Shown here: piece by piece, positions 8,145 to 17,248 of the stretch
How the letters are laid out: the number at the start of each line of letters is the position of its first letter
Numbering within the stretch: position 1 is the stretch's first letter
Source: Hyphomonadaceae bacterium UBA1849
Lineage (GTDB): Bacteria; Pseudomonadota; Alphaproteobacteria; Caulobacterales; Hyphomonadaceae
DNA length: 64,000 nt
Reading direction: 5' to 3'
Assembly: GCA_002338565.1 (NCBI GenBank)
Contig: DDIN01000002.1
Span: forward strand, 219,885 to 283,884
The notes under the pieces: generated by a model
The model's database searches: none
Seen by the model: only the letters and a program-made list of their open reading frames with translations
What the model was told of the DNA's origin: nothing
Program-made: the position numbers and the translations under genes

Positions 8145-9917
8145 TTAAACCAGAACCTTGCCGGACTCGTCGATTTCATCACCGGTGATTTCGCCAAGGA
8201 TCATCTCATTGTGCGCAGCACCTGACGGGATCATCGGGAAGCAGTTCTCATCCTTGGTGACAAGGCAGTCGAACAGCACCGGACCATCATAGGCGATCAT
8301 CTCTTCGATGGCTGCATCAAGGTCTGCCGGATTACGGCATTGAATACCGTGGCCCCCATAAGCTTTAGCCAATGCGACGAAATCAGGCAGGCTGTCGCTG
8401 TATGAGTGTGAATAGCGCTCTCCGTGCAGCAACTGCTGCCACTGGCGGACCATGCCCATCCACTCATTGTTCAGAATGAAGATCTTGATCGGCAGGTTGA
8501 ACTGAACCGCGGTGGAAAGCTCCTGCATACACATCTGAATGGAGGCTTCACCGGCAATGTCGATAACCAGCGCATCTTTATGGGCTGCCTGAACGCCGAG
8601 CGCCGCTGGCAGGCCATACCCCATTGTGCCGAGTCCGCCTGACGTCATCCAGCGGTTTGGTTCTTCAAAATGGTAGTGCTGTGCGGCCCACATCTGGTGC
8701 TGGCCAACTTCCGTCGTGATGTAGGTGTCACGGTTCTTTGTCAGTTCGTAGAGGCGCTCAATCGCGTATTGCGGTTTGATCTGCTCTTCCTGCTTTTCAT
8801 AGGAGAAGCCTTTGCGATCGCGCCACTCATTGATCTGTGTCCACCACTCGCTGAGATCATTGCGCGGGTGTTGTTCGCGGCGCCAGCCATCGAGCAGCGC
8901 GTTGATGGCTTTGCCCGCGTCGGCGATGATCGGAACGTCAACGCGCACCGTCTTGTTGATGGAAGACGGGTCGATATCAACGTGGATTTTCTTCGAGTTC
9001 GGAGAGAACGCATCAAGGCGGCCTGTAACGCGGTCGTCAAAGCGTGCGCCAAGGCAGATCATAACATCACAATCATGCATGGCGTGGTTTGCTTCATAGG
9101 CGCCGTGCATGCCAACCATGCCCAGCCAGTTACTGCCCGATGCCGGATAACAGCCCAGCCCCATCAGGGTGGATGTGATCGGGAAGTTGGTTTCGGAAAC
9201 CAGCGCACGCAGAGCTGCGCTGGCTTCAGTTCCGGAATTGATGATGCCGCCGCCTGTATAAAAGATAGGGCGACGTGCATTGCGCATTAGTTCAAGCGCC
9301 GCTTCGATACCTGCCTCATGCGGCTCTGAAGCCGGATGATAGGTTTTGTGCTGTGTTCCTTCAGGACCTTTATAAATGCCCTTAGAGAATTGAATATCCT
9401 TAGGAATATCGATAACAACAGGGCCAGGACGACCAGTCGTTGCGATAAGAAATGCCTCATGCATGATGCGCGCAAGATCGTTTACATCGCGAACGAGATA
9501 GTTGTGCTTGGCGCAGCAGCGCGTAATGCCAACCGTGTCGCATTCCTGGAACGCATCAGTACCGATCAGGTGGCTTGGAACCTGACCTGTGATGACAACC
9601 ATTGGGATGGAATCCATCATCGCATCCGCGATTGGCGTCACCATATTGGTTGCGCCCGGGCCTGACGTAACCAGAGCAACGCCCGGCTGACCGGTCGAAC
9701 GGGCATAGCCTTCAGCCGCATGGCCGGCGCCCTGTTCATGGCGAACGAGGATGTGATGAAGTTCCGGTGTAGTGAACAATGCATCGTAAATTGGAAGGAC
9801 CGCGCCGCCCGGATAACCGAATAGCGTATCCACACCCTGATCGCACAGAGCGCGCACGACGATCTCTGCACCCGTCATGGTCAAATCCGTATCTGCGATC
9901 TTTTCTTGCGTGTCCAT
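8145..9917 (-). CDS. ilvB: Acetolactate synthase large (catalytic) subunit
   Basis: A 590-residue thiamine-diphosphate enzyme that condenses pyruvate with pyruvate or 2-oxobutyrate, the first common step of branched-chain amino-acid synthesis. The catalytic Glu lies in RHEQGAGHAAEGYAR near residue 60, the FAD-type middle domain has GMHGAYEAN and ARFDDRVTGR, and the TPP-Mg motif is IDIAGEASIQM in the C-terminal domain. The ATG has an AGGAA site and lies 43 bases after the attenuator hairpin, which should control the whole operon. The ilvI name is equally possible. Confidence 0.96.
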   Translation of the reverse strand: MDTQEKIADTDLTMTGAEIVVRALCDQGVDTLFGYPGGAVLPIYDALFTTPELHHILVRHEQGAGHAAEGYARSTGQPGVALVTSGPGATNMVTPIADAMMDSIPMVVITGQVPSHLIGTDAFQECDTVGITRCCAKHNYLVRDVNDLARIMHEAFLIATTGRPGPVVIDIPKDIQFSKGIYKGPEGTQHKTYHPASEPHEAGIEAALELMRNARRPIFYTGGGIINSGTEASAALRALVSETNFPITSTLMGLGCYPASGSNWLGMVGMHGAYEANHAMHDCDVMICLGARFDDRVTGRLDAFSPNSKKIHVDIDPSSINKTVRVDVPIIADAGKAINALLDGWRREQHPRNDLSEWWTQINEWRDRKGFSYEKQEEQIKPQYAIERLYELTKNRDTYITTEVGQHQMWAAQHYHFEEPNRWMTSGGLGTMGYGLPAALGVQAAHKDALVIDIAGEASIQMCMQELSTAVQFNLPIKIFILNNEWMGMVRQWQQLLHGERYSHSYSDSLPDFVALAKAYGGHGIQCRNPADLDAAIEEMIAYDGPVLFDCLVTKDENCFPMIPSGAAHNEMILGEITGDEIDESGKVLV

Positions 9918-9959
9918 TTGTTCAATTCCTGCATTTTGGCACGAGCCAGAATTCCAACC

Positions 9960-10058
9960 AAAAATAAAGGGGCCCGCTGAGCCCCTTGCATAACCGCGCC
10001 TGCGCTGAAGTGGTCTCTCACTTCACCGACAGGCGCTTTCTCACGACTACGAGCAGTT
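9960..10058 (-). promoter_or_regulatory. Transcription attenuator of ilvBNC
   Basis: Read on the minus strand, the 3' half of the leader ORF plus its downstream flank can fold as a long hairpin (GCGCCTG with CAGGCGC, inner GAAGTG with CACTTC). This is followed by a terminator made of AAGGGGC / GCCCCTT and the T-rich tail TTTATTTTT (9960-9987). The arrangement of a short Leu/Val-coding leader, a pause hairpin and a terminator ahead of ilvB is that of amino-acid-controlled attenuation. Ribosome stalling on the Leu/Val codons would favour an antiterminator; the exact alternative pairing is inferred. Confidence 0.8.
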
Positions 10059-10065
10059 TGCTCAT
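10018..10065 (-). CDS. ilv operon leader peptide
   Basis: A 15-codon ORF encoding MSKLLVVVRKRLSVK, preceded by an AGAGGA ribosome site six bases from the ATG. Seven of fifteen residues are Leu or Val, including the block LLVVV, and its stop codon sits inside the pause hairpin. This matches the leader peptides of branched-chain amino-acid attenuators. It lies between miaA and ilvB, 28 bases after the miaA stop. Confidence 0.85.
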   Translation of the reverse strand: MSKLLVVVRKRLSVK

Positions 10066-10093
10066 CTTTTTCCTCTTAATCTTCGAATGCAGG

Positions 10094-11038
10094 TTATCTT
10101 TTCGAAAAAGCCGCGTCAATCTCTTTAAAAAGGGCACAAATAACCTTTTGTCGCACTTCAGGCTCCGGAGACGGGATTCTTGGCCAGAACGGGAACTGAT
10201 GGGAGATCCACGTAAATTGGCGTTTTGCGTAACGCCGCGTGTCACGCTTGGCATATTCTGCTGCAATATCAGAGCTGAGTTCGCCGCGCAGATAGGCCAA
10301 AAGCCACGGCATACCGTGCGCTTTCATCGCTGGAAGTGACGGATCAAGGTCGCGCGCAGCCAGCGCGCGGGCTTCATCCATCGCACCTTCCATCAGCATT
10401 CCAGCAAACCGACGGTCAATACGGGCATAAAGTTTCGCGCGCGGCGGGGTGAGGGCAACGCCTACCCATTCGCCCGGGCTGAGAATAGGCGGTGTGCGGT
10501 CGCCTTGAAAACTGGAGAGCGGCTTGCCGGTAGCCGTGTGCACCTCCAGACCGCGCATGATGCGTTGGCGGTCATTCGGTTTGATCTTGGACGCCGCGTC
10601 CGGGTCAATCTCTGTGAGGCGCGCATGGGCCTCTTCAGTGCCGATGGATTGAACCAGGGTACGAACCTGAGAACGCACTTCATCGGGAATCGGAGGAATT
10701 TCCGACAGGCCTTTTACGAGCGCCAGAAGGTGAAGTCCTGTGCCACCGATAATGATCGGTACACGTCCACGCATCTGGATACCGCGAATGACGGATTGGG
10801 CATCTTTCAGCCAACTTCCGGCAGAGCCTGCATCAGCCGGATCGCGATATCCGAACAAATGATGTGTCGCCTGCGACATTTCTTCGTCGGATGGCTGGGC
10901 TGTAATTACCCGCAATCCTTTGTACACCTGCATCGAATCGGCATTCACGATCTCGCCATCGAGACGTTTTGCGACGTCGATTGAAATTTGGGTCTTGCCG
11001 CTGGCGGTCGGACCGTGGATGAGAATGGCAGGGCGCAT
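10094..11038 (-). CDS. miaA: tRNA dimethylallyltransferase
   Basis: A 314-residue enzyme that adds a dimethylallyl group to A37 of tRNAs reading U-starting codons. The P-loop GPTASGKT is at residues 9-16, followed by VNADSMQVYKGLRVITAQPS, IIIGGTGLHL and DRQRIMRGLEV, all diagnostic. It is somewhat shorter than the Escherichia coli enzyme at its C-terminus. It runs into the ilv leader without an obvious terminator, so miaA and the attenuator may share a transcript. This is noteworthy because A37 modification influences leader translation in known attenuators. Confidence 0.95.
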   Translation of the reverse strand: MRPAILIHGPTASGKTQISIDVAKRLDGEIVNADSMQVYKGLRVITAQPSDEEMSQATHHLFGYRDPADAGSAGSWLKDAQSVIRGIQMRGRVPIIIGGTGLHLLALVKGLSEIPPIPDEVRSQVRTLVQSIGTEEAHARLTEIDPDAASKIKPNDRQRIMRGLEVHTATGKPLSSFQGDRTPPILSPGEWVGVALTPPRAKLYARIDRRFAGMLMEGAMDEARALAARDLDPSLPAMKAHGMPWLLAYLRGELSSDIAAEYAKRDTRRYAKRQFTWISHQFPFWPRIPSPEPEVRQKVICALFKEIDAAFSKR

Positions 11039-11080
11039 TCCCGAAACCTACCTTGTTTGAAAGATTTGTGAAAGCTCATC

Positions 11081-11992
11081 ATGAACACATTCAGTGCTAA
11101 GTCATCAGAACCTATCGCAGTCCCGGCTACGGTGGTGATCGTGTCTCACGACGAGCAGACGCATGCCGCACCTGACCGCTTGAAGGATGCTTCCATTAAA
11201 ATTCTCGGACCGGGCGCGATGGAGTTCGCAATTGCTCCGCCGAATGAAACGTTGGCTGATCTTCTGTCTGGTATCCGAGCAGAGATTGGCGAAGCGTTTG
11301 ATGTTTATGTCCGACCAACAGATGCCGCGCGTAAGATGCTTCTCATCTGCGATATGGATTCTACTGTCATCGGTCAGGAATGCATTGACGAGCTGGCAGA
11401 CTATGCAGGCATTAAGGACCAGATTTCGGAAATCACAGAGCGCGCTATGCGCGGCGAGCTGGACTTCGAAGCAGCACTGACCGAGCGGGTTGGTCTTTTG
11501 AAAGGTCTTTCCGAGACTGCGCTTCAGCAATGCTTTGACGAGCGCATCACGCTCAATCCAGGCATTAAGACGCTCACAGCCACGATGAAGGCCAATGGCG
11601 GCCGATGCCTGCTTGTTTCGGGCGGTTTCACCTTCTTTACATCGCGTGTGGCGGAGGTTGCAGGCTTTGATGAGAATTACGCCAATACGCTGCTTATGGA
11701 TGGCAGTGCCCTCTCTGGTGAGGTTGGCCTACCTATCCTTGGTCGTCAGGCAAAGCTCGACCGTCTGAATGAAGCGGTCGATAAGCTCGGCATCTCAGCT
11801 GAGGATGTAGTGTCCATGGGCGATGGCGCGAACGATATGTCCATGATCGAAGCTGCAGGTCTGGGCGTTGGCTATCATCCGCACCCGATCCTCGCGGAAG
11901 CAGCCGACGCCGTGATTAAAGGGCCGTCGCTAGCAACGGCGCTTTACTTCCAGGGCATTCCGAAATCCGATTGGGTTGTCGTTCCTGACTAG
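11081..11992 (+). CDS. serB: Phosphoserine phosphatase
   Basis: A 303-residue HAD-superfamily phosphatase that makes L-serine from O-phosphoserine. An N-terminal ACT-like region of about 85 residues precedes the catalytic domain. The nucleophile motif CDMDSTVIGQECIDE, the second motif LLVSGGFTFF and the fourth motif MGDGANDMSMIEAAGLG are all intact. It is divergent from miaA with 42 bases between the start codons and converges on the Do-protease gene, leaving three bases between stops. Confidence 0.95.
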   Translation: MNTFSAKSSEPIAVPATVVIVSHDEQTHAAPDRLKDASIKILGPGAMEFAIAPPNETLADLLSGIRAEIGEAFDVYVRPTDAARKMLLICDMDSTVIGQECIDELADYAGIKDQISEITERAMRGELDFEAALTERVGLLKGLSETALQQCFDERITLNPGIKTLTATMKANGGRCLLVSGGFTFFTSRVAEVAGFDENYANTLLMDGSALSGEVGLPILGRQAKLDRLNEAVDKLGISAEDVVSMGDGANDMSMIEAAGLGVGYHPHPILAEAADAVIKGPSLATALYFQGIPKSDWVVVPD

Positions 11993-11995
11993 GCG

Positions 11996-13438
11996 CTAGC
12001 TTTCCAGCTGGAGCGCATAGAATGAATAGCGGCCGTGACGCAGCACTTTAACGAGCAACGGGTCCGAGCCGCCTTCTTCTTCGAAAATCTCGTTCGCATC
12101 TTCCGGTGATGTCACCGACTGGAAGGCGATTTCTGTGATGACATCGCCTTTCTGCAGATGGCCGTAAGACGGGCCTTCCGGATCAACCATATCAATCAGT
12201 GCGCCCTGTACCGGAGACGGAATTTGCCAGCGGCGGCGAGCATCTTCGTCAATTTCGAGAAGCAGAAGACCGTAAGCGTTCGAGCCTGCGAACAGAGCCG
12301 GTGGTGCTTCTTCTTCCTCCTCATCAGGGAGGCCGTCATCGCGTTCGGTCAGAGTGACAGACAATACGCGGCGCGCTTCACCACGAATAATGTTCATGCT
12401 GATCGGTGTTTCGAGTTCCGCTTCTGCAACCCAGCGAGACAGCTGGCGGGTTTCAGTGATGAGTTCACCATCGAACCGGAGAATCAAATCGCCGATTTGT
12501 AGTCCTGCTGCATCGCCCGGGCTGTCCGGTGTGACCTCGGTGACGATAACGCCAGCCGCATTGGTCAGGCCGTAGGTACGTGCCAGAGGCAGGTCGACGG
12601 ACTGGATATTCACACCGAGATAACCACGGCTGACGCGGCCTTCGGCAATCAGTTCTTCTACAATGGACTCAGCAAGGTTTGACGGCACGGAGAAGCCGAT
12701 ACCAACCGAGCCGCCTGTCGGAGAGATGATGGCTGTATTCACGCCGACGACTTCGCCATCAAGATTGAAGAGCGGGCCGCCGGAGTTGCCGCGGTTGATA
12801 GCTGCGTCGGTCTGGATGAAATCATCATAAGAGCCGGCATTGATATCGCGGCTACGTGCCGAGATGATACCCGCGGAAACAGATCCGCCGAGACCGAACG
12901 GGTTACCGATAGCGATGACCCAGTCGCCGACTTCTGCGGTATCAGAATCAGCAAACGGCACTGCTTCCAGTGGGCGGAGCGGTTCGATTTTTAACACGGC
13001 GATATCCGTGTCGACATCGCGGCCGATCAGTTCGGCAGGATAGGTGCGACCGTCCGCGAACTGCACTTCGATTTCGTCAGCACCTTCAATGACGTGATTA
13101 TTGGTGACGATGTAGCCGGTCGGGTCGATGACGAAGCCTGAACCGAGCGAAGATGTTCTACGGAAGCCGTCATCATCACGACCGAACAGGTCGTTGAAGC
13201 GCTCCATAGGAGAACCTTGCGGAAAGTCAGGCAGGCCCGCTTCGATGACGCGTTGTGACGTGGAAATGTTCACAACGGACGGCATAAGGCGGCGCGAGAG
13301 TTGAGAGAATCCGTCAGGCGTGTCGTGCACACGAGTAGGTGAGTTCGTCTGAGCCGCTGAGTTCTGCGCTACCGCTGGAAGTGCGCTTGCCATGGCCAAG
13401 GCCAGACACGAAGTTGAAATCAGCTTCAGGTCCATCAA
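11996..13438 (-). CDS. Do-type periplasmic serine protease (DegP/HtrA family)
   Basis: A 480-residue protease-chaperone with a signal peptide of about 24 residues ending AVAQ. The trypsin-like domain carries the catalytic triad at about His115 (VTNNHV), Asp145 (DTDIAVLK) and Ser219 (RGNSGGP). Two PDZ domains follow (RGYLGVNIQSVD, and a C-terminal one around YGHLQKGDVITEI), with an acidic linker EEEEEAPP between them. It degrades misfolded envelope proteins. It is the last gene of hflK-hflC-DUF2065-protease, separated from DUF2065 by 95 bases that could hold its own promoter. Confidence 0.94.
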   Translation of the reverse strand: MMDLKLISTSCLALAMASALPAVAQNSAAQTNSPTRVHDTPDGFSQLSRRLMPSVVNISTSQRVIEAGLPDFPQGSPMERFNDLFGRDDDGFRRTSSLGSGFVIDPTGYIVTNNHVIEGADEIEVQFADGRTYPAELIGRDVDTDIAVLKIEPLRPLEAVPFADSDTAEVGDWVIAIGNPFGLGGSVSAGIISARSRDINAGSYDDFIQTDAAINRGNSGGPLFNLDGEVVGVNTAIISPTGGSVGIGFSVPSNLAESIVEELIAEGRVSRGYLGVNIQSVDLPLARTYGLTNAAGVIVTEVTPDSPGDAAGLQIGDLILRFDGELITETRQLSRWVAEAELETPISMNIIRGEARRVLSVTLTERDDGLPDEEEEEAPPALFAGSNAYGLLLLEIDEDARRRWQIPSPVQGALIDMVDPEGPSYGHLQKGDVITEIAFQSVTSPEDANEIFEEEGGSDPLLVKVLRHGRYSFYALQLES

Positions 13439-13533
13439 ACTACCTTAAAATTTCTGTCGCCCAGCCAGAGTCATAGAGGGGTCTGGCCGGAGGAACAATC
13501 GGCTAATTGGAATCGATGTCAATCCTAGCGGCC

Positions 13534-13728
13534 TCAGCGCATAAAGCGAGCGGCGATATAAATCAGAATTGCGCCAAGGGTTGCAGCGATAATACCGCTT
13601 TGACGCAGTTGATCACGTTCGGTTCCCAAAAGGCGAGCGGCCATGCGTTTCATGAAATCCGGCGCCAGAGCATACAAAAGGCCTTCTGCAGCGAGCAGAA
13701 GGCCTAATGCAACAATAAAGACACTCAT
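13534..13728 (-). CDS. DUF2065 small membrane protein (YjeT-like)
   Basis: A 64-residue protein with two hydrophobic helices (FIVALGLLLAAEGLLYALAP and IIAATLGAILIYIAARF) joined by a basic hairpin MKRMAARLLG, matching the DUF2065 family. It sits nine bases after hflC and is almost always linked to hflKC across Proteobacteria, so it is probably an accessory inner-membrane component of that complex, though no role is proven. Confidence 0.9.
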   Translation of the reverse strand: MSVFIVALGLLLAAEGLLYALAPDFMKRMAARLLGTERDQLRQSGIIAATLGAILIYIAARFMR

Positions 13729-13737
13729 GAAGTGCGC

Positions 13738-14649
13738 TTAACGACCGCTTGCGCGGCGTGCGCCTTCAATGAAGACACGGCAGACATCGAGCTCGCTTGA
13801 GTCGGAGACGATGACTGTGCCCTCAACGATTGCTTCTTCGCACGCGATCAGACCACGCTGAAGACGGAAGAAGGCAATGTCACGACCATAAGCGTCGGCG
13901 TAAATGCGGGTTGCTTCCGCGTCGCCTTGACCACGTGTCTGCTCAGCGGTTTGGTTCGCTTCAGCGCGGACAACTGTCGCTTCGCGGTCAGCCTGGGCGC
14001 GAATGAGGCGTGCTTCTTCCTCGCCTTCAGACCGGATGCGCTGGGCTTCCTGCTCACGTTCTGTACGCATACGAGTGTAAACACCTTCTGCAACAGCGGC
14101 GGGCAGGTCGGCCTGCCGGATACGAACATCGATGATGTCGATGCCAGTGCCGTCGAGCGCGTCGTTCACGTTAGTCCGTATTTCTTCCATCAGCGCAACA
14201 CGCTGACCGGAGACGATTTCCGGGACAGGAACCTGACCGAGCGAGTTACGGATACTGGTTTCTGTAAATCGCTGGATCTGACCCGCAGCGACACGTTCTT
14301 CGCGGAACCGCTGATAGAACATGAGCGGGTCTGTGATGCGCCAGCGGACGAACGCGTCAACGGTCAGACGACGCTGGTCAGATGCCAGAACTTCAATGTC
14401 CGGAATGTTGCTACCAATGTTTTTACGATCAAGCGTGATCACCTGTTCCCATGGCAGTTTGAAGAAAAGACCGGCTTCGTCGATTTGTTCACCACCTTCG
14501 GTGAGCGAAAACTCGTTACGTACGGCAACAGGGCTACCGAATTGCAGTACCAGCGCCTGCTGATCCTGACGGACCGTGTAGAAGCTGTTCAAACCGACCA
14601 GAGCGACGATGCCCAGTACGACGAGCAGAATGATTGAAATAGCTCTCAT
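13738..14649 (-). CDS. hflC: Protease modulator HflC
   Basis: A 303-residue SPFH/band-7 protein with one N-terminal membrane anchor (IILLVVLGIVALVGL), the band-7 domain opening YTVRQDQQALVLQFG and a long helical, charged region rich in Glu, Arg and Gln (TRMRTEREQEAQRIRSEGEE). With HflK it builds the large periplasm-facing cage that controls access of substrates to the membrane protease FtsH. It is 12 bases downstream of hflK. Confidence 0.95.
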   Translation of the reverse strand: MRAISIILLVVLGIVALVGLNSFYTVRQDQQALVLQFGSPVAVRNEFSLTEGGEQIDEAGLFFKLPWEQVITLDRKNIGSNIPDIEVLASDQRRLTVDAFVRWRITDPLMFYQRFREERVAAGQIQRFTETSIRNSLGQVPVPEIVSGQRVALMEEIRTNVNDALDGTGIDIIDVRIRQADLPAAVAEGVYTRMRTEREQEAQRIRSEGEEEARLIRAQADREATVVRAEANQTAEQTRGQGDAEATRIYADAYGRDIAFFRLQRGLIACEEAIVEGTVIVSDSSELDVCRVFIEGARRASGR

Positions 14650-14661
14650 GTGTTCGTCCTC

Positions 14662-15774
14662 CTAGTTAGCCGTCGGGCGGCGGTTGGTGTTTTCAAGCGG
14701 CAGATACGGAACAGCGCCGGAGTCGTTGTCCAGAACAGTGTTCTGCGTACGGCTCAGAATGCGGGACCATGTATCAAGGTAGAGACGTTCAGTCGTTACC
14801 GTTGGCGCCTGAGTATATTCGGCAAGAATTTGCAGGAAGCGTGATGCCTCACCGGTTGCTTCAGCGATAACCTGAGAACGATACGCTTGAGCGGCTTCAA
14901 GAATGATAGAAGCTTCACCACGTGCCTCTGGGACAACCTGGTTAGCGTAACGCGTCGCCTGGTTGATCAGCTGCTGGGCGTCTTGTTCAGCGACGTTCAC
15001 GTCGTTGAAAGCCTGAATAACAGGAGCTGGCGGGTCGCCACGTGCGATGTTGATTTCAATGATTTCAACGCCGGCACCATATTGGTCGAGAAGGTTCTGT
15101 GTGAGTTCCTGAACCTGGCGCGCAACTTCCGCACGTTCGGTTGTGATCACACGTTGGAGCTCCGAACGGCCGACAACTTCACGCATCACGGATTCCGCAA
15201 CCATCTGAACGGTGGCTTCCGGATTTGCGACGTTAAGGATGTAGTCCTGCGGGTTCTCTGTAGAGACTTTCCAGATAACGGAGAAACGAACGTCTGCGAT
15301 GTTCTCGTCAGAGGTCAGCATCAGGCTCTGATCAGCGCTGTTGCCGATCTGAACTTCCTGCTGTGCTTCCACTTCGATGAGCTGGTGAGTTTCAATCGGT
15401 TGCGGCAGGTGGATATGGATACCTGCAGGCAGGTTGCGCTGCCATTTACCGAACTGGAATACGGCTGCCTGCTGGCCTGCGTCTACAACGACGACGCCAG
15501 TTGCAATCCATGCCACGGCCAGTGCGCCGATCAGAAGGAAGATGCCAGCAATGCCAAGGCCTTTGCCGCCACCGCCAGATCCGCCGGATCCACCGCGACC
15601 GCCGCCCCATGCGCCTTTGAAGCGCTCCTGGACTTTGCGCAGCTGATCTTCAAGATCTTCGCCTTGATTGCCGCCTCCCTGTGGACGTCCCCATGGAGAG
15701 TTATTATCTCCGTTGGACCCGCCGCCGGATCCCCAGGGGCCACCCCCTCCGCCTTTTTGGTCGTTCCATGGCAT
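14662..15774 (-). CDS. hflK: FtsH protease activity modulator HflK
   Basis: A 370-residue SPFH protein. A Gly/Asn/Pro-rich cytoplasmic N-terminus (about 75 residues) precedes a membrane segment (GLGIAGIFLLIGALAVAWIA), then the band-7 domain and a coiled C-terminal helix (ATRYANQVVPEARGEA). It is the first gene of the hflK-hflC-DUF2065 unit and divergent from the Mrp ATPase gene. It pairs with HflC in the FtsH-associated complex. Confidence 0.95.
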   Translation of the reverse strand: MPWNDQKGGGGGPWGSGGGSNGDNNSPWGRPQGGGNQGEDLEDQLRKVQERFKGAWGGGRGGSGGSGGGGKGLGIAGIFLLIGALAVAWIATGVVVVDAGQQAAVFQFGKWQRNLPAGIHIHLPQPIETHQLIEVEAQQEVQIGNSADQSLMLTSDENIADVRFSVIWKVSTENPQDYILNVANPEATVQMVAESVMREVVGRSELQRVITTERAEVARQVQELTQNLLDQYGAGVEIIEINIARGDPPAPVIQAFNDVNVAEQDAQQLINQATRYANQVVPEARGEASIILEAAQAYRSQVIAEATGEASRFLQILAEYTQAPTVTTERLYLDTWSRILSRTQNTVLDNDSGAVPYLPLENTNRRPTAN

Positions 15775-15865
15775 ATAAAGCCGCTCCTTTGTGTCTTTAT
15801 GTCCAACTGTTAATCGGATTCAGTCTGCTATCTAGTGATTGTTTCTGCAATGTGCCACCGAGAGC

Positions 15866-17047
15866 ATGAAGATTATGCGTTTCTTTAAATCGACAAGACC
15901 AGACGCCGAACTGGTTTCCGAAGCCCTGAATTCAATAGCCGATCCGGCTACCGGAACACCAGTCACAGAAGCGGGTCGTATCGATCAGCTCCTCGTAACG
16001 AAAGAAGGTGATGTCACCATCACGCTCTATGGCGCGCCGCAAACGCTCGAACGCGATGAACGCCTGCGTTATGAAATAGAACAGGCAGTCAGTGCTCTCA
16101 AGGGCATTAAGTCCGTCCGTGTGATGCTGACGGCGCATTCGGATACACCTGCGCCTTCAGCAGGTCAGCAACGCGTTACCAAAGGAGCAGACCTCGCAGG
16201 CCAATCCACCTCAAAACCGGCGCCTGCAGTAACGGCGAAATCTGGCACACTGGAAATTCCAGGTATCAAGCACATCATTGCCGTGGCCAGCGCTAAGGGC
16301 GGTGTCGGCAAATCAACGCTCTCTTTGAACCTCGCTATCGCACTACGTGATCAAGGGCTGCGCGTCGGCATTATGGATGCAGACGTGTATGGCCCGTCTC
16401 TGCCGACCATGACGGGCACAGTCGAATCGCACCCGGGCAAGGGCGATGGTGGAAAGATAACGCCAGTCGAAGCCTTTAGCATGAAGCTCATGTCCATCGG
16501 CTATATTTCAGACGTGGATGCGCCAATGATCTGGCGCGGCCCGATTGTCATGTCGGCCATCACACAAATGTTGAAAGACGTTCAGTGGGGCGAGCTGGAC
16601 GTACTCATCATTGATACGCCTCCCGGAACAGGCGATGCGCAACTGACACTTGCCCAGCGCGTGAGCCTTTCTGGTGCGGTGATCGTCTCTACGCCTCAGG
16701 AAGTCGCTCTGGCTGATGTGCGTCGCGGAGTTGCCATGTTCCGTAAGACAGATGTGCCGGTGCTGGGCATTGTGGAGAACATGGCTTACTTCGAAGACCC
16801 TGTGTCACAGAATAGAACATATTTGTTCGGTGAAGGCGGCGCGCGCCGCATGGCTGAAACACTTGATGTGCCGTTTCTGGGCGAGGTGCCGCTTCTGCAG
16901 GCTATTCGTGAGGGCGGAGATGCGGGCAAACCGGCTGCGCTGTCGGAAGGTACGTCCAGTCAGGTCTATTCAGACATCGCGCAGCAGGTTAGGGCAGGGC
17001 TGGAGGGCGTTTCAGTGCCTGAAGGACCTGAGATTGTGTTCGAATAA
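15866..17047 (+). CDS. apbC: Mrp/NBP35-type Fe-S cluster carrier ATPase
   Basis: About 393 residues. The N-terminal 85 residues form an MIP18-like (DUF59) domain. The ATPase domain has the deviant Walker A motif SAKGGVGKST near residue 140, the motif DADVYGPSLP and IIDTPPGTGD. ApbC/Mrp proteins bind and deliver iron-sulfur clusters in the cytosol. I chose the ATG at 15866 over 15839 because the upstream part has no family resemblance; 15875 is also possible. The C-terminal CXXC cluster ligand of many Mrp proteins is not evident here. Confidence 0.9.
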   Translation: MKIMRFFKSTRPDAELVSEALNSIADPATGTPVTEAGRIDQLLVTKEGDVTITLYGAPQTLERDERLRYEIEQAVSALKGIKSVRVMLTAHSDTPAPSAGQQRVTKGADLAGQSTSKPAPAVTAKSGTLEIPGIKHIIAVASAKGGVGKSTLSLNLAIALRDQGLRVGIMDADVYGPSLPTMTGTVESHPGKGDGGKITPVEAFSMKLMSIGYISDVDAPMIWRGPIVMSAITQMLKDVQWGELDVLIIDTPPGTGDAQLTLAQRVSLSGAVIVSTPQEVALADVRRGVAMFRKTDVPVLGIVENMAYFEDPVSQNRTYLFGEGGARRMAETLDVPFLGEVPLLQAIREGGDAGKPAALSEGTSSQVYSDIAQQVRAGLEGVSVPEGPEIVFE

Positions 17048-17137
17048 GCGCGCATTCTTTTAGCAGTATTATTAAATTCATCTCACGAACTGCTGATCTG
17101 ACTTGCCAGTTGGCATGAAGTTGGCTTGGCTGTCGTT

Positions 17138-17248
17138 ATGAGTTTATTAACCGCGATCTCAACGCTCCTCGCTCTGGCCCTTGTCTGGGGTGCGGTAAGC
17201 CTCTCGAAACCTCAGCCCGTTCGCGTTCGTGTGAGGACAAAGCGATGA
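17138..17248 (+). CDS. 36-residue single-span membrane micro-protein
   Basis: A short ORF beginning MSLLTAISTLLALALVWGAV, followed by a basic tail ending VRVRVRTKR. It is a plausible single transmembrane helix with a positively charged cytoplasmic end. Its stop overlaps the next start as ATGA (17245-17248), the usual sign of translational coupling. No clear ribosome site is visible. It could be a real micro-protein or a leader needed only for coupling. Confidence 0.5.
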   Translation: MSLLTAISTLLALALVWGAVSLSKPQPVRVRVRTKR

